A stretch of DNA of 64,000 nucleotides from Aquatica leii (Eukaryota > Arthropoda > Insecta > Coleoptera > Lampyridae). Within the stretch, counting starts at the first letter, position 1. Every line of letters starts with the position of its first letter. The translations under genes and the position numbers were made by a program. The DNA lies in NCBI GenBank assembly GCA_035610365.1, contig CM069432.1, positions 84,200,520 through 84,264,519 of the forward strand, in the 5' to 3' direction. Shown one piece after another: positions 33,301-43,814 of the stretch. The notes below the pieces were generated by a model, which saw only the letters and a program-made list of their open reading frames with translations, made no database searches and was not told the origin of the DNA.

Positions 33301-33970
33301 TACTTTAGAATAAAAAAATGTTTATGAATATTAATATGTACTATATTACACACACCAACATATAAAAAAGTTTAATTTTAAATAATTATAAGTAAACACA
33401 AGCGTGATAATGCTTTTGATATAAATCTAAGAACTTACTGAGAAAATAAATAACGTTTCTCAATAAAAAAAATTATTAATGATTTCTGTAATTAAGTTAA
33501 TGGACTAATTGTACAAGTTTTCAATTAAGTAAGTAATTTATTAGAAATTATTAATTTTTATGAAATGTTTTCAAGTCATGTGTGTACAGAAAAGTTAATT
33601 CAATATAGCTAATAAACGACTCAAATAAGAATTGTACTATTTACTGTGTATTACACCAAACAATTAATTAGAACCTAAAAAATATCTAATACATATAAAA
33701 ATATATTATAATGTATTAGTAAAGTATCTTTTTATTAAAGTACATTTTATTTTGTATTATTAATTATAAAATTTTGTTTTTATTAAAATTGATAATATGT
33801 TAAGCTAGACAAAATTAATTAAATTCATTAATTAAGACAATAAATAATTTTGTAAATCCATGTTTAAAAATTAAAATAAAAATTATATTTGACAAAACTA
33901 TAAGTAATGAGTAAATATTTCGGCTTAGCACTTTATTTGGTGTGGACACTCGTGGTTTGCATCTATTTCG
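30350..33970. other. long AT-rich stretch without a gene
   Basis: No domain-bearing ORF on either strand. Two short GC-richer islands stand out: about 30460-30540 (GGTCGGCTGGCCTCGCCGC) and about 31425-31490 (CGGGTAGCGACGCTCTCCAG). Neither is recognised. Confidence 0.5.
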
Positions 33971-34015
33971 TTCTAACACACAATATTTGAAAATAGAGAG
34001 AATGGAAAGTTACGT

Positions 34016-34234
34016 TGTGAATATTGTTTCGTTGTATCGGATAAGTTTTAAATTACTAAAGGTTTAAGTGCTAAAATTCGTTTATTTTATTTACTTACAC
34101 AACTAACTTTCATTAAGGTACAGAAAAGACTAACTACTTAAACGCTGCAGGTAGATATTTTACCAAAAGGGTCACAGCCCCCTCTTTACCTGCCTTACAA
34201 TATAAATTTACATTATGTTTAATTATTTTCTACA
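34016..34234 (-). repeat. BEL/Pao 3' LTR
   Basis: On the plus strand it begins TGTGAATATTG and ends TTTTCTACA, giving TG..CA ends. It is the 3' LTR because the element reads on the minus strand. Identical as read to 39528-39746. Confidence 0.95.
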
Positions 34235-34246
34235 TCCTCCGGCCGC
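34235..34246 (-). other. polypurine tract of the BEL/Pao element
   Basis: On the minus strand GCGGCCGGAGGA ends exactly at the 3' LTR start. Its purine run (GGAGGA) is short but correctly placed for plus-strand priming. Confidence 0.5.
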
Positions 34247-34250
34247 GAAA

Positions 34251-37200
34251 CTATCCCTGTATCTCTAACGGATACAGAAGTTGTATTGGACGTCGGAGAT
34301 AAGTTCCATTTCCACATCTAAGTTTGCAGGCCCGCACCTTTCCGTCGCGACCAACAAACACTTCTTCCACTATTCCCATTTTCCACATGAGACGTTTCGT
34401 ATCATGACCGTGGATTAAAACCAAATCGTTCACACGTAAATTACATTCCCGCACATTAACATTATGATGAGCACTCCGTAGTTGTTGTAGATATTCGGTA
34501 GACCATCGCTTCCAAAACGTATCTAATGCCTGCACGCGTCCTTGCCATTGTTTACGAAGAACCGCTCCTTGTGTATCACCGACGATTGCAGGAATCGTAG
34601 TTACATTGGGGCCTCGAAGAAAATGTGATGGCGTTAATGGTAATAACTCACTTGGGTCATTGCCGATGTAAGTCAACGGCCTTGCGTTTACTGTTCCTTC
34701 AATTTCAATAAGTAATGTTATTAATTCTTCCCGATTAAGCAAACTTCTTCCGACGGAAGCCTTTAATCCATTTTTTACGGATTTGATTAATCGTTCCCAC
34801 CAGCCGCCCCACCAGGCGGCACGCTCGACTATGAATTTCCATCTAATACGATGTTCACTGATAAACTTATTGAGAGCGTCACTGTTTAAAAACTTACTTA
34901 TCACACTTAAGTCTTTAGATAACCGTTTGAATGTCTTTGCGTTGTCCGAATATATAATTGTCGGCACGCCTCTGCGTGCAATAAACCTTCTTATAGCCAA
35001 AATTGCTGTTACCGCATTTAAATTAGTTACCAACTCTAAATGTATGGCTCTGGTAACCGCACAAGTAAACAACAGCAGGTAGGCCTTTTGTTGTCCGTTT
35101 TCTTTGAAATATAACGGGCCCGCAAAATCAACGCCCGATACTTGAAAGGGTGGTGAACCCTGTAGTATTCTATCTTTAGGAAGTGGTGCAAATGGTTGCG
35201 ACGCTGCCTTTCCACGTAATATTTTACACGTAACGCACCTGGATAATATAGTCTTAATTAACTGCCTTGCCTTTATTATCCAGTAACGTTGCCGAAGTTC
35301 GTAAAGGATTGAATTTACACCGCCGTGATGCAAGCGTCTATGAATCGAATTTATTAAAAGTATGTTAAGATGTGCCCTTTTTGGTAACAAGATTGGATGC
35401 TTCAAAGAAAAGTCGACCGTTAAATTTTGTAGACGTCCGCCTACACGCATTATTCCGTTTCCATCTAAAAATGGATTCAACGTCAAGATTTTCGAATTTT
35501 TATCAATGTTTTCTTTCTTTGTTAACGAAATTACTTCCGCATTGTATTCTTGCATTTGACAGTCCTTTATTAAAATTATTTCTGCCTGATCTATTTCTTC
35601 TGCCGTTAGGTGACCAACTACCTTCGATTTCCTACAGCGGCTATTATTAATGAAACGCATCATATAAGCAGTGATACGCAACAACCGATTAAGATCACTG
35701 TAATTTGTTGTTTCTATGAAGCTACTACGAGTAACAGGATCCGTAGTAGAACTTATTGTTGTGGAGATTAACGAACAATCCGCCTCAAAACTGTGGTTAC
35801 CTGCCGGCCAATTGTTTTCGCTTTCTTTAAGCCATAGTGGTCCAACTTGCCAAAGTTGTGAATCCACTAGCGTTATTGCATCAATGCCTCTTGTCAGTAA
35901 ATCAGCCGGATTTGAACTTCCAGGACAATGTCGCCAATCCACTTCCTTTGATAAAGATTGGATTTCTTTTACACGATTAGCGACGTACGGTTTCCATCGA
36001 TTATGATTTCCTTGTATCCAATGTAAAGCTATTTTTGAATCAGTCCAACATACGATCTTACTTATAATAACAGACGTATTTCTTATAAACCTTTGCAGAC
36101 GCGCCGCTAACAAAGCCGCCGTTAACTCTAACTTTGGCAAGCTCAATGATTCTTCAGCTGCACCTTTTAATGGAGCAACTCGAGCTTTAGAACATACAAA
36201 CGCTACTTGAGACATGCCGTATGAATCTACACTTCGTATATACGCTGCGACACCGTATGCTTGTAAACTGGCGTCTGAAAACATATGTAATTCAGTACAC
36301 TTGCTATCACTGGGTAAACACTGCCTTGGAATTGTAAAATCGCACAATGTTTTAAGTTGCATTGTCCACTTGTTGATTTCATTGCACAGTTCTGTTGGCA
36401 AAGAGTCGTCCCAGTTTGGTTTGTGTTGCCATATGCGTTGAAATATTATTTTTAATTTAATCACATACGGATTAATAATCCCTATCGGATCGTATACTCT
36501 CGCGATTAACTGTAGCACATTTCGTTTAGTTACAGCGTTTATGTTTCTTACAAATTCTATTAATCCATTTAAATCTACGTTCAATCTGTCCATGTTTACA
36601 CACCACTTAATACCTAACACCTTATGTACATTTATGTTGTTAAATCCATTGTCTATGTTTAAAGTTTTATCGTTTGTTACCCATTTTCTTAACACCATGC
36701 CCGCTTCACTAAGAATTCTAGTTGCTTCGTTTTTTAATCGTTTTGCAAACTCGGCACTATCTACACTTACGATTAAGTCGTCCACATAAAAACTATTAAT
36801 TAGTTTTGTTATCACTTCCGGATTTTCGTTTTCAAAACTACGTAGATGCTTTCGAAGAACGGCACTTAGAAGAAAAGGACTGCAAGTTACCCCGAAAGTA
36901 ACCCTTGTCATCCTGTATGTGTTTAATTTATTTTGTGCGTCATACCAAAGAAACCTATGGTAATCTCGTTCACGTTCATGAAGTACAATTTGTAAGAAAG
37001 CTTTCTCAATGTCGGCAGTAACACCGATGTTTCCATATCTAAAATTTAACAACGTTAAAAACAAGTCTGGATTTAGATTAGGTCCCTTGTCAAGCATGTC
37101 GTTTAAAGATTTACCGTTGCGTGAATGGGCGGAAGCATCAAAAACAACTCTTATTTTCGTAGTTTCTTTGTCCTCCCGAAACACGGGTCGGTGAGGCATA

Positions 37201-39443
37201 TAATACACATTGCTTACGGTTTTACGCTCGGTGACCGTTTCTGCGAAGCCCGATGTAATTAGTTCCTTAATGGCGTTATTATACAAGTCCAAATTTCCGT
37301 TATTGTGTAATCTTGTTCTTAATCGTTCGGCCCGTACACATGCGCCAATATAATTTGTATCACCTAAGTCATCGTCTTCGTTTTTCCAGGGTAGCATGAC
37401 CTCGTATCGTTGTCCATTTCGCTTAATCGATGCATCCGTGAATGAATTTAAACGATGATTTTCCGATTCTGGAAGTATTCCGATAGCCTCTAGATTCCAA
37501 AGCCAATCTAATTTATTTTCCTCATAAACCACTGACGCGTGTAACACAGTTTGTAAGTTCGTGATCACATTCGCTGCACTTACAGCAACAGGGCCATGTA
37601 ATGCAAATCCAAATCGGGTTTCCACTGCCACTAATCGTTCGTTTAGTCTTTCTGTGCGACCGGTAACTATTGACCAATAATTATCAGCCCCAATTAACAC
37701 ACTTATGCCACTAATATGCTGCACGTTCTGCGGAATTTGATCTGCTAGCTGTAAACCTTTAAAATTGTAAAGACTTTCTTCTGGAAGCTGTTGAATGTCC
37801 ATACAAATTTCCGGAACCTCAATTGCTTCTGCATTGAGTACAGTGTCGTTAAATTGACTTTTCAATTTAATTAGCACACGGTTGCACATCCTTGCGGGTG
37901 CGTGATTCTTGCTTCCGAATCCTGCTATACTCACGCAGTGTTGACCAATTACTGGTAAATTTAAGGCCCTTGATACGTTTTCCTTAACGAAAGTTAATTG
38001 GCTACCACCATCAATAACTAATCTAATAAGTTGCATGTTGTCGTTGTTACCTGCGTATACGCAAGCCGTTTGTAATAATACGTTTTTGTTAGAATTAGTC
38101 ATTAAGCTTGACACTGACCCGTCCCTTGTTGCATTTGAATGCTGAGCCTCTGACAGCGCTTCTTTGAAAACAGGCTTGGCGGTATTTGGTTTCCAATTTG
38201 GGTTGCACATTGATGTAGCATGCCGTCTTTTGCATTTTTTGCAGTTTACAAATTTGTTTGTGCACATCCGAGCATTATGATTTTTCTTGGTACACTTAAA
38301 GCACCTTAAATCTTCCTTTAAAAGTTGTTTTTTCATTTCAACGTCAATGTCACTGTCACACAATTGAGTTTTATGATTCTGTTTGCAGAAAAAGCACTTA
38401 AGATTATCCTTATCCTCCGTCATGACTAAACTTGTTGCGGTTGCTGGGAAACGTTTTAACTTATCGCATCGGGGTTTTTCTCTGCGAACTTGATCATCCG
38501 ACTTTAAAGCTTTTTCTAAAGAATCCAGCTCGTTTTTTAGAAACACTGATAAGTTATTAACTTGCTTATCCGCACTTCCTTTGCTTTCGACTGAACCGTC
38601 GTCTCTGTCTATAGCACTATTGTCTAATTGTTTGCAATTTTCTTGCCTAAAATAACTTAAACGCAATTCGGTTGGAATGGATCTTAATAAACTATTTTTT
38701 AGTATCACACTATATTGAGATTGAGGTACCTCTAAAACCATTAATGACCTCATTGATGATGTAACCAGATTATAGTTCTTTCTTAATGTATATACATCGG
38801 ATCTTGATCTCATTTGTTCTAACTTCATGATTCCCTGGTAATACTCTTCTATAAGATCGTCGGTGTTACCAAATTGTTCTTTTAGTATACTCAAGGCCTC
38901 TTCATAAAATATCCCCGACGTTGGAAATCCTTCGATAGCTGCAGCCGCTGGTCCCGAAACATGGCTCTTTAAGTAATTGATACGTTCCCCGTCGGTAAGC
39001 TCGGTATTTTCGTGGACGGACAATTTGAATTGTTCCCAAAAAGGTATCCAACTCCTGGGACTTCCATCCAACTTTGTTAATCTGATCCGTTCTAATTTCG
39101 TTCTTCTTTGTGCTATATTAGGAGAAATTTCTGTTGGCGTAGTTGTTTGAGTTTGCAATTTCTCCAAACTAGCTTTATGAAATTCAAGTCGTGTAACTAA
39201 TGTGGCCGCAACTTCTTCATATTCTAGCGTTTTTGTTAACTCCTTTTCTACATTATCTTTTAAATGCGGAAGCACTTCGTTGTCACTTTGTTTGAGGTTA
39301 TCTGCTGCGAGTTTTAATTTCGTGATGCACACACAGATTTCCTCAAGATTATGTTCTCGGTCTAGCACCGCGTTAATGGAATTCACCGTTTTTGTTAATT
39401 GACTACGATACACATTACGTTTAGTAAATTCCATTGTTAGCAC
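34251..39443 (-). CDS. BEL/Pao gag-pol polyprotein, 1730 codons, intact
   Basis: Domains in order, by residue: a DUF1759-type gag region (about 115-260, DGSPRSWIPFWEQFKLSV); three zinc knuckles (350-412; CFFCKQNHKTQLC, CFKCTKKNHNARMC, CKKCKRRHATSMC); an aspartic protease (D478 in LVIDGGSQLTF); reverse transcriptase (D811 in TADIEKAF; YVDDL at 886-890); RNase H (D1057, E1106, D1135); integrase with HHCC finger (H1368, H1372, C1403, C1406) and catalytic D1439, D1500, E1550; and a DUF5641-type tail (about 1620-1715). All catalytic residues are present and there is no stop. A second Met at codon 4 is an equally possible start. No env gene. The protease triad reads DGG instead of the commoner DSG. 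Confidence 0.97.
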   Translation of the reverse strand: MLTMEFTKRNVYRSQLTKTVNSINAVLDREHNLEEICVCITKLKLAADNLKQSDNEVLPHLKDNVEKELTKTLEYEEVAATLVTRLEFHKASLEKLQTQTTTPTEISPNIAQRRTKLERIRLTKLDGSPRSWIPFWEQFKLSVHENTELTDGERINYLKSHVSGPAAAAIEGFPTSGIFYEEALSILKEQFGNTDDLIEEYYQGIMKLEQMRSRSDVYTLRKNYNLVTSSMRSLMVLEVPQSQYSVILKNSLLRSIPTELRLSYFRQENCKQLDNSAIDRDDGSVESKGSADKQVNNLSVFLKNELDSLEKALKSDDQVRREKPRCDKLKRFPATATSLVMTEDKDNLKCFFCKQNHKTQLCDSDIDVEMKKQLLKEDLRCFKCTKKNHNARMCTNKFVNCKKCKRRHATSMCNPNWKPNTAKPVFKEALSEAQHSNATRDGSVSSLMTNSNKNVLLQTACVYAGNNDNMQLIRLVIDGGSQLTFVKENVSRALNLPVIGQHCVSIAGFGSKNHAPARMCNRVLIKLKSQFNDTVLNAEAIEVPEICMDIQQLPEESLYNFKGLQLADQIPQNVQHISGISVLIGADNYWSIVTGRTERLNERLVAVETRFGFALHGPVAVSAANVITNLQTVLHASVVYEENKLDWLWNLEAIGILPESENHRLNSFTDASIKRNGQRYEVMLPWKNEDDDLGDTNYIGACVRAERLRTRLHNNGNLDLYNNAIKELITSGFAETVTERKTVSNVYYMPHRPVFREDKETTKIRVVFDASAHSRNGKSLNDMLDKGPNLNPDLFLTLLNFRYGNIGVTADIEKAFLQIVLHERERDYHRFLWYDAQNKLNTYRMTRVTFGVTCSPFLLSAVLRKHLRSFENENPEVITKLINSFYVDDLIVSVDSAEFAKRLKNEATRILSEAGMVLRKWVTNDKTLNIDNGFNNINVHKVLGIKWCVNMDRLNVDLNGLIEFVRNINAVTKRNVLQLIARVYDPIGIINPYVIKLKIIFQRIWQHKPNWDDSLPTELCNEINKWTMQLKTLCDFTIPRQCLPSDSKCTELHMFSDASLQAYGVAAYIRSVDSYGMSQVAFVCSKARVAPLKGAAEESLSLPKLELTAALLAARLQRFIRNTSVIISKIVCWTDSKIALHWIQGNHNRWKPYVANRVKEIQSLSKEVDWRHCPGSSNPADLLTRGIDAITLVDSQLWQVGPLWLKESENNWPAGNHSFEADCSLISTTISSTTDPVTRSSFIETTNYSDLNRLLRITAYMMRFINNSRCRKSKVVGHLTAEEIDQAEIILIKDCQMQEYNAEVISLTKKENIDKNSKILTLNPFLDGNGIMRVGGRLQNLTVDFSLKHPILLPKRAHLNILLINSIHRRLHHGGVNSILYELRQRYWIIKARQLIKTILSRCVTCKILRGKAASQPFAPLPKDRILQGSPPFQVSGVDFAGPLYFKENGQQKAYLLLFTCAVTRAIHLELVTNLNAVTAILAIRRFIARRGVPTIIYSDNAKTFKRLSKDLSVISKFLNSDALNKFISEHRIRWKFIVERAAWWGGWWERLIKSVKNGLKASVGRSLLNREELITLLIEIEGTVNARPLTYIGNDPSELLPLTPSHFLRGPNVTTIPAIVGDTQGAVLRKQWQGRVQALDTFWKRWSTEYLQQLRSAHHNVNVRECNLRVNDLVLIHGHDTKRLMWKMGIVEEVFVGRDGKVRACKLRCGNGTYLRRPIQLLYPLEIQG

Positions 39444-39506
39444 TTATTCCCTACGTTAACGTTTCGATATTATCCGTGATTCGCGTTTACATTCACCGAT
39501 TAAAAA

Positions 39507-39524
39507 TCCCGGGTTTCGGCACCA
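39507..39524 (-). other. primer binding site for tRNA-Phe
   Basis: The minus strand reads TGGTGCCGAAACCCGGGA three bases after the 5' LTR. This is the exact complement of the 3' 18 nt of the conserved eukaryotic tRNA-Phe(GAA), whose end reads UCCCGGGUUUCGGCACCA. It sits in the position where reverse transcription starts. Confidence 0.85.
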
Positions 39525-39527
39525 AAA

Positions 39528-39746
39528 TGTGAATATTGTTTCGTTGTATCGGATAAGTTTTAAATTACTAAAGGTTTAAGTGCTAAAATTCGTTTATTTT
39601 ATTTACTTACACAACTAACTTTCATTAAGGTACAGAAAAGACTAACTACTTAAACGCTGCAGGTAGATATTTTACCAAAAGGGTCACAGCCCCCTCTTTA
39701 CCTGCCTTACAATATAAATTTACATTATGTTTAATTATTTTCTACA
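39528..39746 (-). repeat. BEL/Pao 5' LTR
   Basis: Same sequence as 34016-34234. Because transcription is on the minus strand, this copy carries the promoter and start. TACGT duplication directly outside. Confidence 0.95.
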
Positions 39747-39751
39747 TACGT

Positions 39752-39975
39752 TATAGTCACTGCGGGTGGTGAACTAAGACAGGCACTATACGTTTAAAAC
39801 ATCGGCATTTATGGTTTGTTAGAATGAGATAGTAATCTTTGTTTTAGGCGTCTTTTTAAAGACTAAGTTGTCTGTTGTAATCCTTTGACAGTGGTATTCA
39901 AAAGTTGTTTTGGCGTGTTTGTAAATAACAACTACTCAAATATGTTATATTCTTTCAATTCATAAAAAAAAATTA
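39752..39975 (+). repeat. element A left inverted end, inner part
   Basis: Inverted copy of about 45338-45565 with modest divergence. The outer 38 bases of the same arm lie on the other side of the BEL insertion (33978-34015). Confidence 0.8.
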
Positions 39976-40168
39976 AAACGTAATTAAAAAGATAATAACA
40001 TAATTTATTATAAACAAAATTACCTTATAATTAACTAGTCTCTAAATAAGTGCATTTAAAAATGTGGGTCATTAATATATTATTATTATTTTACACAATG
40101 GAGTAATGTCTACAGATTTCAAATTTGCGTTAGTACTGTTTGTATACTATTGTTGTAGCAACCGTAAA

Positions 40169-40655
40169 ATGCCAGAAAGATTTTTAAACAAACGTGGCCA
40201 TAAACTCGTGTTTAATGTGTGTGAGTGTCGCGAAAAGGATAATGTCGGTTCTTGTGTAATGTTTACGCAGTGAAAAAAAAGAACTGTAGAACCTTTCAAA
40301 AGTAGTATTATTACGTTACACAAAATCGTCGAGAGTAAAAGGCGAAACATTTAATTGCCAAAAACTATCAAAAAACCACGAACTAAGTGTAAATGTGATA
40401 ATATACAAGAAGAGCTAAAACACCATAATTTATGACATGTATTCCCAAAAAAAATTAGTAATACGTTACAAGAAAAAGGGTTACTGACAGCATCCAGGCC
40501 ACCTATAAGTAACATTTTACATAGTATAAGATATAAATATAAACAAGACTGCAATTGCAGAGCACTTTGTGAAGAATCAAATGTGGCGTCAGCACGGTTA
40601 CAGTTCTTAAAAAAATACCATAAAAGTATGCAATCCACTTCACCACTTCAGATGG
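40169..40655 (+). pseudogene. element A transposase, N-terminal half (IS630/Tc1-like)
   Basis: The plus-strand frames give MPERFLNKRGHKLVFNVCEC, a frame-shifted middle, and then RPPISNILHSIRYKYKQDCN, CRALCEESNVASARLQFLKK and YHKSMQ. These match the helix-turn-helix and linker region of the arthropod DDE_3 (IS630-Tc1-like) transposase family, in which a LLKSMGF-type block and an ARxxFLR block precede the first catalytic Asp. It is cut at 40656 by element B; the catalytic half resumes at 44600. Stops and frameshifts are present, so it is not functional. Confidence 0.65.
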
Positions 40656-40904
40656 TACAGCCCGCGCGTCCAAATAATGCCTGAAGGTTTGATGCGCATT
40701 CGTCTTTTAAGCGCGGCATGTCAATGGCGTCGCCACCAAAAGCGCGTTCCCTTTATTATCATGTATCCTAATGGCATACGCTTAAATTCTCATTAAAGAA
40801 ATCCTAATAGTTGATATTCCATAGTATCATTACCAACATATTAGCAAATATTCAAAAAAAATTTTATTAGTTATTTCGCTTTCAAATGCGATTCTGTCAA
40901 GGTA

Positions 40905-41762
40905 TCTTGTACACTTTAAAGCTTTTATGAAGGCGCATGACTCAGCAAGTTTTAATTTGCAGTGTTGACTCAGAAACTGGTCAACTATAACATTAAGAAG
41001 TATTTATTATTTATCTTTGTACAAAGGTCAGGTAAGCGATAACAATGCTTGAATGCTCTACACTTAATATATATTTTAGCCAATAAAGTTAATTTTCTTA
41101 AATCGAAATCATTTAAACAGTTTACTATTTCTTTTTAAATTCGCAATTTTTGAGAAACGTAAACCATTATAAAACCCCTTATTATTTGCTTCTAACTGCA
41201 TACTTTAATTAATATACTAGGCCGATTCTAATAAAATTTAAACCACCTAACTGTAGAAAAAATATTAATTCTAAAATGGTGGAGTAATAAAACAACGAAG
41301 TTAAAACAGGAAAAAATTATAAAACTTGTTTCGTATTATATATCTATTATTATAAATGTATTGTAAATAAAAATAGTAAATGCATATGTTTATTAATTTT
41401 TGAATTTGATTATAGTGATTTCAAAAATGTTATCACTTAAACAGCTTTTCGATTTTCATTTTATTAAAAATTGGTTTAGTAGTTTTTGAGAAATCGAATG
41501 CAAACTGACTGATCCATATACCAAAAAATACATTTTTAAGATTCCTGTAGATCCAAAATTTGAACTTGATATCAAAAAATGCCGAGATACGATACTGCGT
41601 TGTTTGTAACGATAAATTTTCGAATGCTTCTATGGTTTCTAATAAATTACAACGCCATTTGGATACAAAACATCCTAATTTAAAATCAAAGACTCCTAAT
41701 TATTTCAAAACGTTATTAAAATCGTCTCACAAACAAGCCGAGTCATTTACAAATTATATAAA
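40905..41762 (+). repeat. left arm of the palindrome
   Basis: Inverted match to 42791-43794. It contains TCAGCAAGTTTTAATTTGCA, CTAGGCCGATTCTAATAAAA and the start of the BED-finger gene. About 146 bp shorter than the right arm because of two deletions. Confidence 0.85.
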
Positions 41763-42813
41763 AACTTCAAGTAAAGCACAGAAATGTAGTTTCTTAGTTG
41801 CTGAGCTTATAGCACAAAAAGAGAAACCTCATACTATTGCTGAAAATTTAATTTTACCAGCTTGTCGTTTAATGGTCAAAACTTTAATAGAAGATGATGC
41901 AGAAAAAGAAATTTTAAAAATCCCGCTTTCAAATAACACTATTAGCAGACGAATTCAAGATATGTCGGAAGACGTAGAAACTCAAGTAATAGAACACCTC
42001 AAACGTGATAACATATTTGCCTTGCAAATCGATGAATCAACAGATATAAGTGGAAAAGCTCAATTAATTGCTTTTATTAGAATTATTTTTGACGGAGATA
42101 TGATTAGTCAGTTTTTCTTTTGTGAAGAATTACCTGAAAGAACAACTGGCGAAGATATATTCATGACAACTGACAAACATTTGAAAAGTTTTAATCTCAG
42201 TTGGAAATCTTGCGTTGAAATATGCACTGATGGAACGAAATCAATGACTGGAAAAATTAAAGGATTTGTGACAAGAGCTAAAGAATGCAATTCTTGTATT
42301 ATTACAACCCACTGCTTTTTACATCGAGAAAATTTAATTTCAAAATGTATCGGCGATTAATTGACAAATGTTCTTCAGCAGGTTGTAAAGATGGTCAGTT
42401 TTATAAAAAGCGAGCCTGAAAAAATTCGCATTTTTTCGAAACTATGTGAAGCAATGGAAGCAGAACATTTAGTGTTATTACTGCACACAGAAGTGCGATG
42501 GCTATCAAAGGGCAAGGTATTAGCACGATTTTATGAATTACGAGAAGAATTACTTGTATATTTTACAACTGAGCAAAACAAATTCAGTGATTATTTGAGT
42601 AATGAAGAATGGTGTTCAAAGGTAGCATTTCTGGCAGATTTATTTCATCACTTAAATAAACTAAATTTAAGTTTACAAGGCAAACAAGCAAATCTGTTAG
42701 TATCTACTAATAAAATTATTTCTTTTAATGATAAATTGGGTATGTGGAAGAGAAGAATAAAAGATAACAATTTAGAAATGTTTCCGCTATTTTTTTATGT
42801 AATTTGTAAATGA
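41527..42813 (+). pseudogene. ZBED5/SCAND3-like hAT transposase, N-terminal and middle parts
   Basis: A BED finger (YCVVCNDKFSNASMVSNKLQ, then RHLDTKHPN) is followed by the hAT body: NYIKTSSKAQKCSFLVAELI, HTIAENLILPACRLMVKTLI, FALQIDESTDISGKAQLIAF (catalytic region), VEICTDGTKSMTGKIKGFV and THCFLHRENLISK. One in-frame stop (42358-42360) interrupts it. The frame then continues as a VVKMVSFIKSEPEKIRIFSK block, LLHTEVRWLSKGKVLARFYE and NKLNLSLQGKQANLLV, to a stop at 42813. The C-terminal hATC dimerisation domain is absent because the gene runs into the inverted arm. The first codons upstream of the finger are missing here but survive in the right arm. Confidence 0.85.
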
Positions 42814-43794
42814 CTCGGCTTGTTTGTGAGACGATTTTAATAACGTTTTGAAATAATTAGGAGTCTTTGATTTTAAATTAGGATGTTTTGTATCCAAATG
42901 GCGTTGTAATTTATTAGAAACCATAGAAGCATTCGAAAATTTATCGTTACAAACAACGCAAATTGGTATAGGACAGTATTTATCTCATGTCCATGAAAAT
43001 CCCAATGCTATGTATTTTTCGTCATACGAGTATCGTATCTCGGCATTTTTTGATATCAATTTCAAATTTTGGATCTACACGAATCTCGAAAATGTATTTT
43101 TTGGTATGTGGATCAGTGAGTTTGCATTTGATATCTCAAAAACTACTGAACCAATTTTTAATAAAATGACAATCGAAAAGCTGTTTAAGTGATAACATTT
43201 TTGAAATCACTATAATCAATTTCAAAAATTAATAAACATATGTATTTACTATTTTTATTTACAATACATTTATAATAATAGATATATAATACGAAACAAG
43301 TTTTATAATTTTTTCCTGTTTTAACTTCGGTATTTTATTACTCCACCATTTTAGAATTAATATTTTTTCTACAATTAGGTGGTTTAAATTTTATTAGAAT
43401 CGGCCTAGTATATGAGATATCGTCTAAAATACATATGTTTTCAAAATATCGACAAAGTCAAATATTTTAACGTAATAAGAAATTGACATCGAATTAAAGT
43501 ATGCAGTTAGAAGCAAATAATAAGGGGTTTTATAATGGTTTACATTTTCAAAAATTGCGAATTTAAAAATAAATAGTCAACTGTTTAAATGATTTCGATT
43601 TAAGAAAATTAACTTTATTGGCTAAAATATATTAAGTGTAGAGCATTCAAGCATTGTTATCGCTTACCTGACCTTTATACAAAGATAAATAATAGATACT
43701 CCTTAATGTTATAGTTGGCCAGTTTCTCAGTCAACACTGCAAATTAAAACTTACTGAGTCATGCGCCTTCATAAATGCTTTAAAGTGTACAAGA
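42791..43794 (-). repeat. right arm of the palindrome, carries inverted copy of the gene start
   Basis: Reverse copy of the left arm. On the minus strand, 42812-43060 reads the BED finger with its preceding YDEKYIALGFSW-like segment, which the left arm has lost. A stop falls between that segment and the finger. Confidence 0.85.
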
Positions 43795-43814
43795 GTTTGT
43801 AAGCGAGTGTAGAA

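Larger units (their letters stand above)
34016..39746 (-). mobile_element. BEL/Pao LTR retrotransposon, apparently intact
   Basis: Two LTRs of 219 bp (34016-34234 and 39528-39746), identical as read, flank a single 5.19-kb polyprotein ORF. TACGT at 34011-34015 and 39747-39751 is a 5-bp target duplication, the usual size for BEL/Pao. A tRNA-Phe-type primer site lies next to the 5' LTR and a purine-rich CGGCCGGAGGA stretch next to the 3' LTR. The element sits inside the left inverted end of element A. Identical LTRs and an open frame imply a very recent insertion. Confidence 0.96.
40905..43794 (+). mobile_element. palindromic hAT derivative (head-to-head foldback)
   Basis: Left arm about 40905-41762 and right arm about 42791-43794 are inverted copies, including the 5' flank and first ~200 bp of the same transposase gene. 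The loop (about 41763-42790) carries the middle of that gene in forward orientation. The arms differ by two indels. About 70 bp in the gene start and about 80 bp near 43408-43490 are present only in the right arm. The 3' part of the original element and its own 3' terminus are missing, replaced by the inverted 5' half. Confidence 0.85.

Noticed and set aside
34783..39402. Several plus-strand ORFs of 60-99 codons across the BEL/Pao region
   Set aside because: They are antisense shadows of the intact minus-strand polyprotein.
42987..43192. Two overlapping plus-strand ORFs of about 60 codons
   Set aside because: They are antisense to the inverted copy of the hAT gene start in the palindrome's right arm.
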